The notes below the pieces were generated by a model. It was not told where the DNA came from. It worked only from the letters and a program-made list of their open reading frames with translations, and did no database searches. From Firmicutes bacterium UBA3738 (GTDB taxonomy: Bacteria > Bacillota > Clostridia > Peptostreptococcales > Anaerovoracaceae): a stretch of 16,718 nt of DNA. Shown here in pieces: positions 1 to 7,183 of this stretch. Both the position numbers and the translations under genes were made by a program. How positions within the stretch are numbered: position 1 is the stretch's first letter; each line of letters starts with the position of its first letter. The stretch covers positions 1 through 16,718 of the forward strand of contig DFGY01000017.1 in the NCBI GenBank assembly GCA_002372505.1. Direction: 5' to 3'.

Positions 1-1221
1 AGCAAGAGCGCCGTGTCCGATTTCCCTACGGCCCGGGCTTCTTAAGGGTCTTGTCTCGCCTACGGAATATCCCGGGAAGTTGTAGTGGTGCATGTAGCGT
101 TTTTCAGTCTGCTCGCTGATTCCGTCCAGTCTCTGGCCTTCGCTGAGTGTTCCAAGGGCAGCTACTGACAGAGCCTGAGTCTGTCCACGCTTAAAGAGGC
201 CGCTTCCGTGAGTTCTGGGAAGAAGTCCTGCTTCGCACCATACAGGTCTGATTTCGTCGTATTTTCTGTTATCAGGTCTGATGCCGTCATCGAGAATGAG
301 GCTTCTGACCTGCTCTTTTGTAATCTGATAGAGAACGTCTCCGATTTCCTTTTCGCATTCGGGGAACTGCTCTGCAAAATGTTCCTGAGTTTTAACTTCA
401 ACAGCGTCCATGTTGTCAAGGCGCTCCTGCTTTTCCTCAGTGTGAGCTGCCTCTCTCATCTTTTCCGTTGCGAACTCTCTTACAGCCTGATCGATTTCTT
501 CGGGAACTGTTTCAAGTTCGATTTCCTGCTTGGGCTTACCTACCTCTGCAACAACTTCGTCGATGAAGGCAACCAGCTTCTTTATTTCTTCATGAGCGAA
601 CATGATAGCGTCCAGCATTTCAACTTCCGGTATTTCGTCAGCTCCGGCTTCTACCATCATGATAGCTTCCTTTGTACCTGCAACTGTCAGGTGCATGTCG
701 CTTGCTTCTCTCTGAGCCAGGTCCGGGTTTACAATCAGATCTCCATCAACGCGGCCGATTACTACGGATCCGGTCGGGCCATCCCACGGAATATCGGAAA
801 TGGCGAGAGCAACGGATGAACCGATCATTGCAGCAAACTCAGATGATGCATCGTGGTCGATTGACAGAACTGTTGCAACCACCTGTACGTCATTGTAGAG
901 ACCCTTCGGGAATAATGGACGAAGTGGTCTGTCAATGAGTCTTGATGTGAGGGTAGCCTTTTCGCTGGGTCTGCCCTCTCTCTTTATGTAACCCCCCGGA
1001 ATCTTGCCGGCTGCGTACATTTTTTCCTCATAGTCACAGCTAAGGGGGAAGAAGTCTACGTCTCTTCTCTCCTTGGACATACAAGCCGTAACGTTTACGA
1101 CAGTATCTCCGTAGCGAACCATGACCTGTCCGTTTGTCTGCTCACAAACTTTACCGATTTCAAGCTCCAGGAGCTTGCCGCCTACTGCGGTTCTAAAAAC
1201 TTTAAAATCTTCAAACTTCAT
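1..1221 (-). CDS. pnp: Polynucleotide phosphorylase, N-terminal 407 residues (3' end outside window)
   Basis: Phosphorolytic 3'-5' exoribonuclease and RNA-degradosome component that releases nucleoside diphosphates in the cytoplasm. I translated all 407 codons from ATG 1221 to the window edge and found no interruption. The start reads MKFEDFKVF and the first RNase PH core contains RRDVDFFPLSCDYEEK and RLIDRPLRPLFP. Next comes the helical linker (about residues 145-310), then the second RNase PH core with LPRTHGSGLFKRGQTQ and, at the edge, GRREIGHGAL. The family is usually about 700 aa, so the rest of RNase PH 2 plus the KH and S1 domains lie beyond position 1. AGGAGGT sits about ten bases before the ATG. 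The gene follows rpsO by 87 bp, the classical rpsO-pnp order, so it is probably co-transcribed through a partial terminator. Identification is secure. Confidence 0.97.
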   Translation of the reverse strand, partial: MKFEDFKVFRTAVGGKLLELEIGKVCEQTNGQVMVRYGDTVVNVTACMSKERRDVDFFPLSCDYEEKMYAAGKIPGGYIKREGRPSEKATLTSRLIDRPLRPLFPKGLYNDVQVVATVLSIDHDASSEFAAMIGSSVALAISDIPWDGPTGSVVIGRVDGDLIVNPDLAQREASDMHLTVAGTKEAIMMVEAGADEIPEVEMLDAIMFAHEEIKKLVAFIDEVVAEVGKPKQEIELETVPEEIDQAVREFATEKMREAAHTEEKQERLDNMDAVEVKTQEHFAEQFPECEKEIGDVLYQITKEQVRSLILDDGIRPDNRKYDEIRPVWCEAGLLPRTHGSGLFKRGQTQALSVAALGTLSEGQRLDGISEQTEKRYMHHYNFPGYSVGETRPLRSPGRREIGHGALA

Positions 1222-1267
1222 ATTAACAACTACCTCCTGTTAATATCCTTTCCAAAAACGTTATACA

Positions 1268-1300
1268 AATAAAAGCGAGGACATGTGCCCCGCTGTTATT
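1268..1300 (-). terminator. Hairpin with U-tract in the rpsO-pnp gap
   Basis: On the minus strand a seven-pair stem (AGCGGGG / CCTCGCT, one G-U pair, seven-base loop) is extended by AATAA/TTATT across a mismatch and is followed by TTTTATTT. It looks like an intrinsic terminator between rpsO and pnp. pnp shows no other promoter here, so partial read-through or processing at this hairpin is the likely control point. In E. coli the same gap holds a terminator and an RNase III site; a similar role here is inferred. Confidence 0.7.
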
Positions 1301-1308
1301 TTCTTTGG

Positions 1309-1575
1309 TTACTTTCTGAGTCCCAGTCTTGCTATCAGGCTTCTGTATCTTTCCAGGTCCTTTTCCTTCAGATAGTTGAGAAGGTTTCTTCTCTGACCTA
1401 CCATTTTCAGAAGACCTCTTCTTGAGTGGTGGTCCTTCTTGTGAACCTTAAGGTGTTCGTTAAGGTCGTTGATTCTGTAAGTGAGAAGTGCTACCTGCAC
1501 CTCTGGGGAACCTGTATCGCCATCCTGCAGCTGATACTCTTTCATGATTTCTGCTTTTTGCTCTTTTGTAATCAT
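1309..1575 (-). CDS. rpsO: 30S ribosomal protein S15
   Basis: Small-subunit protein that binds the central domain of 16S rRNA early in assembly. The 88-aa length is typical. Family signatures include GDTGSPEVQVALLTYRI near the N-terminus, HLKVHKKDHHSRRGLL in the middle and LNYLKEKDLERYRSLI at the C-terminus. AAAAGGAG lies about nine bases before the ATG. The gene has its own strong promoter (1670-1698) and a structured leader. It is first in the rpsO-pnp unit. Confidence 0.98.
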   Translation of the reverse strand: MITKEQKAEIMKEYQLQDGDTGSPEVQVALLTYRINDLNEHLKVHKKDHHSRRGLLKMVGQRRNLLNYLKEKDLERYRSLIARLGLRK

Positions 1576-1614
1576 AATAAAAATACTCCTTTTCTTTTAA
1601 TACACCCGGATCTA

Positions 1615-1641
1615 AGTGACCGTCAGGAGCGTCGGCTCACT
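1615..1641 (-). promoter_or_regulatory. Structured 5' leader of rpsO, candidate S15 autoregulatory element
   Basis: The predicted rpsO transcript has a leader of roughly 87 nt. In it AGTGA-G-CCG pairs with CGG-TCACT, giving an eight-pair stem with one bulged G and a ten-base loop. S15 is known to repress its own translation through leader structures that mimic its rRNA site, but these differ between phyla. The stem is visible in the sequence; S15 binding is inference. Confidence 0.4.
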
Positions 1642-1669
1642 GAGAACGGGCAGTTTTTACGACTGAATG

Positions 1670-1698
1670 ATAATATCATCAATAGGCTTAAGTGTCAA
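1670..1698 (-). promoter_or_regulatory. Sigma-A promoter for rpsO-pnp
   Basis: The minus strand reads TTGACA (1698-1693), a 17-base spacer, then TATTAT (1675-1670). This is a consensus -35 and a near-consensus -10 at ideal spacing. It starts seven bases after the antiporter stop codon and would initiate near 1663. No terminator is visible between the antiporter gene and this promoter. Confidence 0.85.
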
Positions 1699-1704
1699 TG
1701 CCAA

Positions 1705-3084
1705 TTATTCCACCCATCTGGTGTCTCGCCCGATTATAGTCCATATGATTAAATAAATTGGCGCCACATATAGGAAGAAGTTATACGGAATGAGCTGAAG
1801 CGGCTCTACGCCCAGGAATGAGGAAGCAACAGCGGAGCTGAGACTCCACGGGACCAGCACTGCCATGGCCGTGCAGCCTACTCCAAGGGCTCTCATCAGA
1901 TTCACTTTTTCCAGTCCTCTCTTCTCATATACAGGCTCCATGATGCTGCCGGCAAAAGCGTAGGCGAAGTTCATTGAAGCACCCACTACCGTCCCTACGT
2001 TGGAAAGGAGCATCGTGGAAACAACCAGGCTAAGTTTGGAATTCATATGCTTTGTTACCGGCGCCAGAATAGCATCGATTATTCCCGCCGCGCTGAGAAT
2101 CCCAAAAAGACCGAAGGCAAAGAAAAACATTACCGCCGTACCTGTCATGCTGGTAATGCCGCCCCTGTTAAGCAGCGTATCTACAAATTCCACTCCCGTT
2201 TCAATAGTGAATCCGTCCCAGAAATATGCAATGCAGTCACTCAGGCTGTGACCCTGATAAAGGCATGCCACCACACCGCCCACAATGCCACTTGTAAGGA
2301 GGGCCGGAATGGAAGGAATCTTTATTACCAGCAGAACAATCACTATTAATGCAGGCACGAGAGTCAGAAAACCGGTATGGAAATTACCTTCAATAGTCGA
2401 AACAATGTCCCCTATGAGTTTTTCATCTATCTTTCCTCCCCGGTACTGAAGACCCACCAACCAGTACATCACGCCGCAAATAATAGCCGCCGGCACCGTT
2501 ACCTTTGCCTGATGCTTTATTCCCTTAAATAAATCAACTCCCGATACTGCAGCACCGAGATTAGGGCTGTCGGACATGGGAGAAATAGTATCGCCGAAAA
2601 ATGAACCTGCGCAAACTGCCCCTGCCGTCATTACCGGATCCACATTAAGGCTCACGCCTATTCCCGCCAGGGCAAGACCCGCTGTACCGAAGGTGCCCCA
2701 GCTGGTCCCGGTAACCAGAGCGCACACAACGCAGAGTATAAAGGCAGTAAGTAAAAATGCACTTGGAGAAATGACCTTTACACCAAAGCTGATTATCACC
2801 GGTACAGTCCCCGCCGCTGTCCAGGTGCCCACAAGAGCGCCTACACAGAGAATTATCAGCGCCGGAACTATAGCCTTTGTGCAATTCTTTATGACGCCAT
2901 CCTGCATTTCTTTATAGGTGGTGCCTGTAGGAAGACACAGAAGAATCGCTACCAGCCAGGCAGCGAGAAACAGGGCGTTAATCTTTGAGCCCCACGCCAG
3001 TGAAGGCACCATGATCACCGAGAAGGTGGCAATCATGACAAAGAGTGCATATCCAAATGAAGGTTCTTTCTTTTCAAATTTCAT
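1705..3084 (-). CDS. nhaC: NhaC-family Na+/H+ antiporter
   Basis: Integral membrane secondary transporter, 459 aa from ATG 3084, with about 11-12 hydrophobic segments. Family features include GTSWGTFGTAG (residues 126-136) and GSFFGD followed by TISPMSDSPN (160-175), the conserved half-membrane motif of NhaC/MleN antiporters. Family members exchange Na+ for H+, sometimes coupled to malate/lactate, and substrate cannot be told from sequence. A TTG at 3099 would add five residues. I prefer ATG 3084 because it overlaps the TGA stop of the preceding gene as ATGA, which suggests translational coupling, and because AGAGGA abuts the TTG too closely. It is the third gene of the alr operon. Confidence 0.9.
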   Translation of the reverse strand: MKFEKKEPSFGYALFVMIATFSVIMVPSLAWGSKINALFLAAWLVAILLCLPTGTTYKEMQDGVIKNCTKAIVPALIILCVGALVGTWTAAGTVPVIISFGVKVISPSAFLLTAFILCVVCALVTGTSWGTFGTAGLALAGIGVSLNVDPVMTAGAVCAGSFFGDTISPMSDSPNLGAAVSGVDLFKGIKHQAKVTVPAAIICGVMYWLVGLQYRGGKIDEKLIGDIVSTIEGNFHTGFLTLVPALIVIVLLVIKIPSIPALLTSGIVGGVVACLYQGHSLSDCIAYFWDGFTIETGVEFVDTLLNRGGITSMTGTAVMFFFAFGLFGILSAAGIIDAILAPVTKHMNSKLSLVVSTMLLSNVGTVVGASMNFAYAFAGSIMEPVYEKRGLEKVNLMRALGVGCTAMAVLVPWSLSSAVASSFLGVEPLQLIPYNFFLYVAPIYLIIWTIIGRDTRWVE

Positions 3085-3458
3085 AATACTTTTAAACAAT
3101 CCTCTAAGTAGAGCATATCATCCCAGGTAGGCTGCCACTGGTACTCTTTTAGATCCACCTTGCGCCAGCCTTTAAACATAACCCCTTCTGCCTCCAGCCT
3201 GTCCTGCTGAGTGGTGGCAGTTTCAAAGCTGTCAGCACCGGAGAGTATGCCCTGACTGTTAATGACCCTATGGGCAGGCACGGGACTTCCCTTTTCATCT
3301 TTTAGACCTGTAGCCAGGGCATGTCCCACGTGCCTAGAATAACCGGGCAGACCGATAAGCTCAGCGATCTGCCCGTAGGTTGCAACTTTTCCCGCCGGAA
3401 TCATGCTTACCACAATTCCGACTTTTTTATGAAAATCTGTTCTTGTTATCTCTGACAT
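3081..3458 (-). CDS. Alkyltransferase-like (MGMT-family) DNA-binding protein without acceptor cysteine
   Basis: 125-aa protein with the C-terminal DNA-binding domain of O6-alkylguanine-DNA alkyltransferases. IPAGKVATYGQIAELIG (residues 20-36) is the helix-turn-helix region and SRHVGHAL carries the arginine-finger area. The active-site motif PCHRV is replaced by PAHRV, with Ala62 in place of cysteine, followed by INSQGILSG. Without the cysteine it cannot accept alkyl groups. Such alkyltransferase-like proteins bind O6-alkylguanine and hand the lesion to nucleotide excision repair. It lies 12 bp after alr with no clear ribosome site of its own, so coupling to alr is likely. Its stop overlaps the start of the antiporter gene. 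Confidence 0.88.
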   Translation of the reverse strand: MSEITRTDFHKKVGIVVSMIPAGKVATYGQIAELIGLPGYSRHVGHALATGLKDEKGSPVPAHRVINSQGILSGADSFETATTQQDRLEAEGVMFKGWRKVDLKEYQWQPTWDDMLYLEDCLKVL

Positions 3459-3470
3459 GGCTGATTAATC

Positions 3471-4619
3471 TTAATCGCTCATTTCGTCTTTGTAAATTCT
3501 CGGCATTCTCAGTTTAGCTGCGCAGAATATTTCGTGGTGAAGTCTTCCCGTTGCCTGGGCTATGTCTTCAACTCTGATCCTGTTCTTGCCGTCGCTGCCT
3601 ATGAGGATTACTTCGTCGCCGGCCTTTACGTCCGGAACATCCGTAACATCTATCATAGACTGATCCATACATACATTTCCGGCGAAGGGAGCCTTGACGC
3701 CGTTAATGAGGGCGTAGCCCTTCTGGCCCCAAAGTCTGGGAAGGCCATCGGCATAGCCAACGTTTATAGTCGCTATTTTGGTGTCCTTTTCAGCAGTGAA
3801 GGCACAGCCATATCCTACGCAGTCCCCTGCCTTTATGGTTTTAACCTTCATAAGATTTGCCTTCCAGGACATTGCCGGAATCAGGTCAATTGAATCCTTG
3901 TTAACTTCCTGGTCGGAGTACATTCCGTAGAGAATGATGCCCGGGCGTACATGGGTGTAGTAAAGCTCCGGATGGTCCTGTACAGATGCGCTGTTTGCAA
4001 AGGACTTCATCTTCATTTCAATTCCGTTTTCTTCGAAGGACTTCAGGAATTTGTCCACGTTGGCCTTCTGTATATCCATGTACCATTTATCCGGTGTGTC
4101 GGCGTTGCACATGTGGCTGAAGCAGCCAATGTATTCAAAGGCCGGAAGTTCATCCATCATCTTAATTTCTTCAATATAGTTTTCGTCGGGACGGTATCCG
4201 ATTCTGGCCATGCCCGTATCCAGAGCGATTATGCCGCGGGCTTTCTTGCCCTGTTTCTCAGCTGCATCGGAGAGAGCCTTGGCATATTCGTAGCTGTCAA
4301 CCGATGAAAGAAGATCGTATTCTACTACTGCATCAGCCAGATCAGGTCCGCAAAGTCCGAGTACCCACACATCCTCTGCAGCGTAGCCCAGTTTACGAAG
4401 CTCTACGGCTTCCGGAAGAGTGGCAACAGCAAACATGTTGTAGCCTTCCTCCTTCATGACCCTCATTACAGGGGCAATGCCGTGACCGTAAGCATCGGCC
4501 TTTACCAGGCATACCATTTCAGCTCTTCCATCAACTAACTTTTTAATACTGCGGACGTTATGTCTTATAGCACCGAGATTTATCTCGACCCACGCCGGTC
4601 TTAAAGTCTCTTTGTACAT
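3471..4619 (-). CDS. alr: Alanine racemase
   Basis: PLP-dependent enzyme interconverting L- and D-alanine for peptidoglycan synthesis, 382 aa, the normal length. The PLP lysine is Lys40 in VKADAYGHG. The second catalytic base is Tyr270 in CVGYGCAF. CMDQSMIDVTDV (from Cys317) is the conserved C-terminal beta-domain segment. A good ribosome site, AAAGGAG, sits nine bases upstream of the ATG. It is the first gene of an alr / alkyltransferase-like / antiporter run and follows the terminator of the 399-aa protein gene. I saw no convincing -35/-10 pair in the AT-rich 70 bp upstream. Confidence 0.97.
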   Translation of the reverse strand: MYKETLRPAWVEINLGAIRHNVRSIKKLVDGRAEMVCLVKADAYGHGIAPVMRVMKEEGYNMFAVATLPEAVELRKLGYAAEDVWVLGLCGPDLADAVVEYDLLSSVDSYEYAKALSDAAEKQGKKARGIIALDTGMARIGYRPDENYIEEIKMMDELPAFEYIGCFSHMCNADTPDKWYMDIQKANVDKFLKSFEENGIEMKMKSFANSASVQDHPELYYTHVRPGIILYGMYSDQEVNKDSIDLIPAMSWKANLMKVKTIKAGDCVGYGCAFTAEKDTKIATINVGYADGLPRLWGQKGYALINGVKAPFAGNVCMDQSMIDVTDVPDVKAGDEVILIGSDGKNRIRVEDIAQATGRLHHEIFCAAKLRMPRIYKDEMSD

Positions 4620-4696
4620 TTTTGTTTTTCTCCTTTCCCTTTCTCCTGACTATAATTCTAACATTTTAAAAACTCTTTTCAACCATATCTTTTTTC

Positions 4697-4722
4697 AAAA
4701 AAGAAGGCACCTTCCGGCGCCC
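4697..4722 (-). terminator. Intrinsic terminator after the 399-aa secreted protein gene
   Basis: The minus strand has GGCGCC (4721-4716), loop GGAA, GGTGCC (4711-4706), then TTCTTTTTT. This six-pair stem with a tetraloop and U-tract separates the surface-protein island from alr. Confidence 0.85.
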
Positions 4723-4801
4723 ACTTTCAATACTTTTTAAAGATTATACTCTTTCTTCTTTGCAACGTATTTATCCCATATCTTCTGCTCGTCATCCATA
4801 A

Positions 4802-6001
4802 CTATCTTACTTTGACCTTCTTCTTGGCAATGGGTGAATATCCGCCCCAGTTCCTGCTTTCATAGGAGCGAACCTTTACGGTAGCTTTTCCGAACCCCTT
4901 CGGCGGACGCTTCACTCTGTAGTTGGGATAAGGTGTGAACTTTGCGACGTAGGTCTTTTTATTCCCCTTAACATATTTGCTGCCGAACTTCGTGCTTATC
5001 CAAAGGCCTTTTGCCCCCGTCTTCTTCTTAAGTTTTACGGTTACTCTAATCTTGTAGGTGTAGAATCTTTCCGTCCAGGCACTCCGCCAAACCAAAACAT
5101 TTCCAACCCATTCATAGTGTCCCGGGTGTCTGATCTTATGGTATTTGACGCCATAAACTTTTACCTTTGCGGATTTAACGGCAGGCTTATTCTTTTTTCC
5201 TGTCTTGAGTGTTTTACTCTTTAGCACAGGACCGCCAAAGAAATAAGTCTTACCATCTCCGCCATTGTGAAGTTCATATCTTACATTTAGTCCGTAACGA
5301 AGTCTGGTGTAATAGGTCTTGTTGGGTTTTAGTCCTGAGACCTTCCAGCCCTGCTGCGGTGCCAGCTGTACAGCACCGCAAGTCATATACCCGTATCTTT
5401 TCCACTTCTTTGCACCCTTTGCTTTGTACTCAAGGTAGAGCCTGCCGCCATTATTGGTGAAAAGAGTTTTGTACGGATATATTGCTAAGCTTTTTGAATA
5501 TACTGTATAGGCTCCCTTATAACTTGGTTTTTCATAGATTTTTGTAGGCACCTTCTTAATCTCATGGCTAAATTCTTGTCCGGTCTCTGGATTTTTAAAC
5601 CAGGTGCCATTCAAAGTATAGTTAAAAGAAATAGTGTGATAACCAATATCGAATTTCTTCATATCCAATTTGTAATTTGATATTGTGTCAGTATCAAAGG
5701 TATCAACAGTCCAGCCATCTACACTCAGCTGATAGAATTTCAAGGTCGGAACATTGTATTTAGTCAGACTACCATTTATCGTAACTATTCCTTTAGAATT
5801 GGGCTTGGAAACCGTGAAGGGAATCTCCTCTGTAGCCTGTGCAGCACCCAGACTCTGCATTGCAATCTTCTGCTCACCAACCTCTGCAGCTGCCGATGCC
5901 GGTCCCTCTAGGAACGGCATGAACGTCAATACCAAAGCTGCTGAAAGAACTACGGCTATTATTCTGCAAGGAAGGGTTTTAAAACTTTTACTAAACATCA
6001 T
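4802..6001 (-). CDS. Secreted Lys/Tyr-rich protein with an fn3-like region
   Basis: 399-aa protein of unknown function. Residues 1-37 form a classical signal peptide: basic start, hydrophobic IIAVVLSAALVLTFMPF, cleavage near ASA|AA. Residues 157-266 look like an fn3-type beta-sandwich, with VSGLKPNKTYYTRLRYGL typical of the last strands. The C-terminal 120 residues are very basic (ending KKKVKVR) with beta-strand alternation, perhaps a second Ig-like domain. There is no LPXTG motif, so attachment, if any, may be ionic or through wall-polymer binding. AGGAGGA sits five bases before the first of two ATGs. It has its own promoter (6065-6093) and terminator (4697-4722). Unlike its neighbours it lacks a Big2 domain. 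Secretion is well supported; function is not. Confidence 0.85.
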   Translation of the reverse strand: MMFSKSFKTLPCRIIAVVLSAALVLTFMPFLEGPASAAAEVGEQKIAMQSLGAAQATEEIPFTVSKPNSKGIVTINGSLTKYNVPTLKFYQLSVDGWTVDTFDTDTISNYKLDMKKFDIGYHTISFNYTLNGTWFKNPETGQEFSHEIKKVPTKIYEKPSYKGAYTVYSKSLAIYPYKTLFTNNGGRLYLEYKAKGAKKWKRYGYMTCGAVQLAPQQGWKVSGLKPNKTYYTRLRYGLNVRYELHNGGDGKTYFFGGPVLKSKTLKTGKKNKPAVKSAKVKVYGVKYHKIRHPGHYEWVGNVLVWRSAWTERFYTYKIRVTVKLKKKTGAKGLWISTKFGSKYVKGNKKTYVAKFTPYPNYRVKRPPKGFGKATVKVRSYESRNWGGYSPIAKKKVKVR

Positions 6002-6064
6002 AAAACTCCTCCTTTCAATTCCTTTGGCTTATTTATGTACCCAACTACTTCTCTCGTTGATGCA

Positions 6065-6093
6065 ATGTTAGCAATTTGTTTGAGTTTTGTCAA
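6065..6093 (-). promoter_or_regulatory. Promoter of the 399-aa protein gene (cassette copy 1)
   Basis: The minus strand reads TTGACA (6093-6088), a 17-base spacer ending in TGC, then TAACAT (6070-6065). That is a consensus -35 with an extended -10. The whole 29-base promoter is repeated base for base at 9007-9035. The leader is about 57 nt. Confidence 0.75.
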
Positions 6094-6108
6094 TTATGTG
6101 ATGGCTTT

Positions 6109-6130
6109 AAAAAGGCGGCTTCTCGCCGCC
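6109..6130 (-). terminator. Terminator after the fn3-Big2 (172 aa) gene (cassette copy 1)
   Basis: GGCGGC pairs with GCCGCC around the five-base loop GAGAA on the minus strand, followed by TTTTTAAA. It lies ten bases after the stop codon and just upstream of the next promoter. The same stem recurs at 9068-9084. Confidence 0.9.
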
Positions 6131-6140
6131 CTTTGTAACA

Positions 6141-6659
6141 CTATTTTGCAAGAACCGTCACCTTGATTTTTGTGCTGTTCTTTCCGTTATGTGCTTTTGC
6201 CCAAACATAGCATGTCCCCTTGTTCTTGGCCGTAATCTTACCTGTTTTATTGCCAATCTTTGCAATCTTTTTGTTTGAGGAATACCAACGTATTGAACTA
6301 TTGCACAATGCCTTGCCCTCACATATTGCTGTCGCTTTAAGAGTCCTTTTCTTTCCTCTTTTTAATTTAACGGTTTTAGGTGCCTTGGTCTTAACTGCCA
6401 CTGCATTGCCTTTGCCGCTTTCAGGAGTAACTGCTGAAACACAGTAACTCCTTTTACCTATCTTTTGACCCTTTCCATTCTTTTTTGACATAGCTTGAAC
6501 TTTATATTTATAGTATTTTGCACCATCTACTTGCGATACATAGTAATTGGCTCCTTTCCCGTTTCTGACAGCAACTCTTTTATATTTCCCACTCTTGGCG
6601 CTATACCTATAAACAATATAGCTTTTCGCCTTCTTCACCTGTCTCCACGTTAGTGCCAT
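6141..6659 (-). CDS. fn3-Big2 surface-protein C-terminal part, probably split from its N-terminus by a frameshift
   Basis: 172 aa without a signal peptide. Residues 1-80 are an fn3-like domain (LTWRQVKKAKSYIVYRY, then YYKYKVQAM). Residues 93-172 are a Big2 domain (KLKRGKKRTLKA, then IRWYSSNKKIAKIG, ending KIKVTVLAK). The last 23 residues nearly match those of the 429-aa paralogue. In this frame fn3-like homology continues 14 codons upstream of the ATG, with no start codon, back to a TGA at 6702-6704. The ATG has no convincing ribosome site. The signal-anchor ORF just upstream lies one frame away, so this is probably the 3' part of a broken or frameshifted gene rather than an independent one. 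Confidence 0.7.
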   Translation of the reverse strand: MALTWRQVKKAKSYIVYRYSAKSGKYKRVAVRNGKGANYYVSQVDGAKYYKYKVQAMSKKNGKGQKIGKRSYCVSAVTPESGKGNAVAVKTKAPKTVKLKRGKKRTLKATAICEGKALCNSSIRWYSSNKKIAKIGNKTGKITAKNKGTCYVWAKAHNGKNSTKIKVTVLAK

Positions 6660-6681
6660 ATGCTTACCATCATTGGCAGGT

Positions 6682-6999
6682 CTAAGATAAAGTGCTTTCG
6701 GTCATGTCCTCTTTAAGTATTTCCATCGTGTCTGAAATATTCCCCTTCGTGTCAATTACAATCGTTTCTCCTTCATCATTTATAAGAGTAGCTTCTTTGT
6801 TGCCTCCAATGTATATTGTCGCTTTTTTTATGATATCAGCATTACAGCTATATGCGCTCCCAAAAAAAACACATAAAGCCAACGCTAAATACCCAATTAT
6901 TCTAGCGGCATATTCAAGCAGCGTCCTAAAGTCCCTGTGTTCCTTCGCCTTGTAGATTGGCTTTAACTCAGGGACTCTGATGTTTTTGTCATTATCCAT
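6682..6999 (-). CDS. Membrane-anchored N-terminal fragment, likely 5' part of the split surface-protein gene
   Basis: 105 aa from ATG 6999, chosen because GGGGAG sits about eight bases upstream; an ATG at 7041 has no ribosome site. About 30 polar residues precede one hydrophobic segment (residues 32-52, IIGYLALALCVFFGSAY), consistent with a signal anchor or a long signal peptide. A short soluble part follows (ATIYIGGNKEATLINDEGE). The frame stops at 6682-6684, 22 bp before the next ORF. Just before this stop the +1 frame opens into fn3 sequence. It may be a real short membrane protein, but the layout fits a frameshifted fn3-Big2 gene better. Confidence 0.6.
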   Translation of the reverse strand: MDNDKNIRVPELKPIYKAKEHRDFRTLLEYAARIIGYLALALCVFFGSAYSCNADIIKKATIYIGGNKEATLINDEGETIVIDTKGNISDTMEILKEDMTESTLS

Positions 7000-7040
7000 A
7001 TTGTTTTCTCCCCTGCTAGCTTCCTTTCTTTCCCATAACA

Positions 7041-7072
7041 TGTGAGGTCACATCAAACGACCACAAGTCACA
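7041..7072. promoter_or_regulatory. Inverted and direct TCACA repeats upstream of the split gene
   Basis: TGTGA-GG-TCACA is a perfect five-base inverted repeat with a two-base centre. A further TCACA lies 20 bp away at 7068-7072, about two helical turns. It sits between the preceding terminator and the 6999 start, where a promoter is expected, so it may be an operator. Evidence is positional only. Confidence 0.25.
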
Positions 7073-7132
7073 TTTTTAATATTATTCTTAAAAAAAGCAA
7101 CCAACTCTTTTTTCACGCAGGCTCTTCCCCGC

Positions 7133-7171
7133 AAAAAAAGAGACGTCGCATCATTTTTCCGTTGATGCGAC
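7133..7171 (-). terminator. Terminator after the 417-aa surface protein gene
   Basis: On the minus strand GTCGCATCA pairs perfectly with TGATGCGAC over a nine-base loop, followed by GTCTC and then seven T. It starts 13 bases after the stop codon. This stem differs from the GGCGGC stem used by the other two paralogues. Confidence 0.9.
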
Positions 7172-7183
7172 AGCCCTTTTTTG

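Noticed and set aside
208..819. 203-codon plus-strand ORF
   Set aside because: It lies entirely antisense to pnp, whose reading frame I verified through this region; it is a shadow of codon bias.
4737..4799. 20-codon minus-strand ORF just after the 399-aa gene (starts MDDEQKIWDKY)
   Set aside because: It has no ribosome site and sits in a 3' UTR before the terminator. The amino acids look plausible but nothing else supports translation.
6682..6705. Programmed +1 frameshift site
   Set aside because: The P-site codon TCT would re-pair poorly at CTT, and no stimulatory Shine-Dalgarno or stem is visible. Mutation or sequencing error is simpler.
7041..7052. CRP-type site TGTGA...TCACA
   Set aside because: The half-sites are two bases apart rather than six, and CRP regulation of this kind is not expected in clostridia. 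Kept only as a generic repeat.
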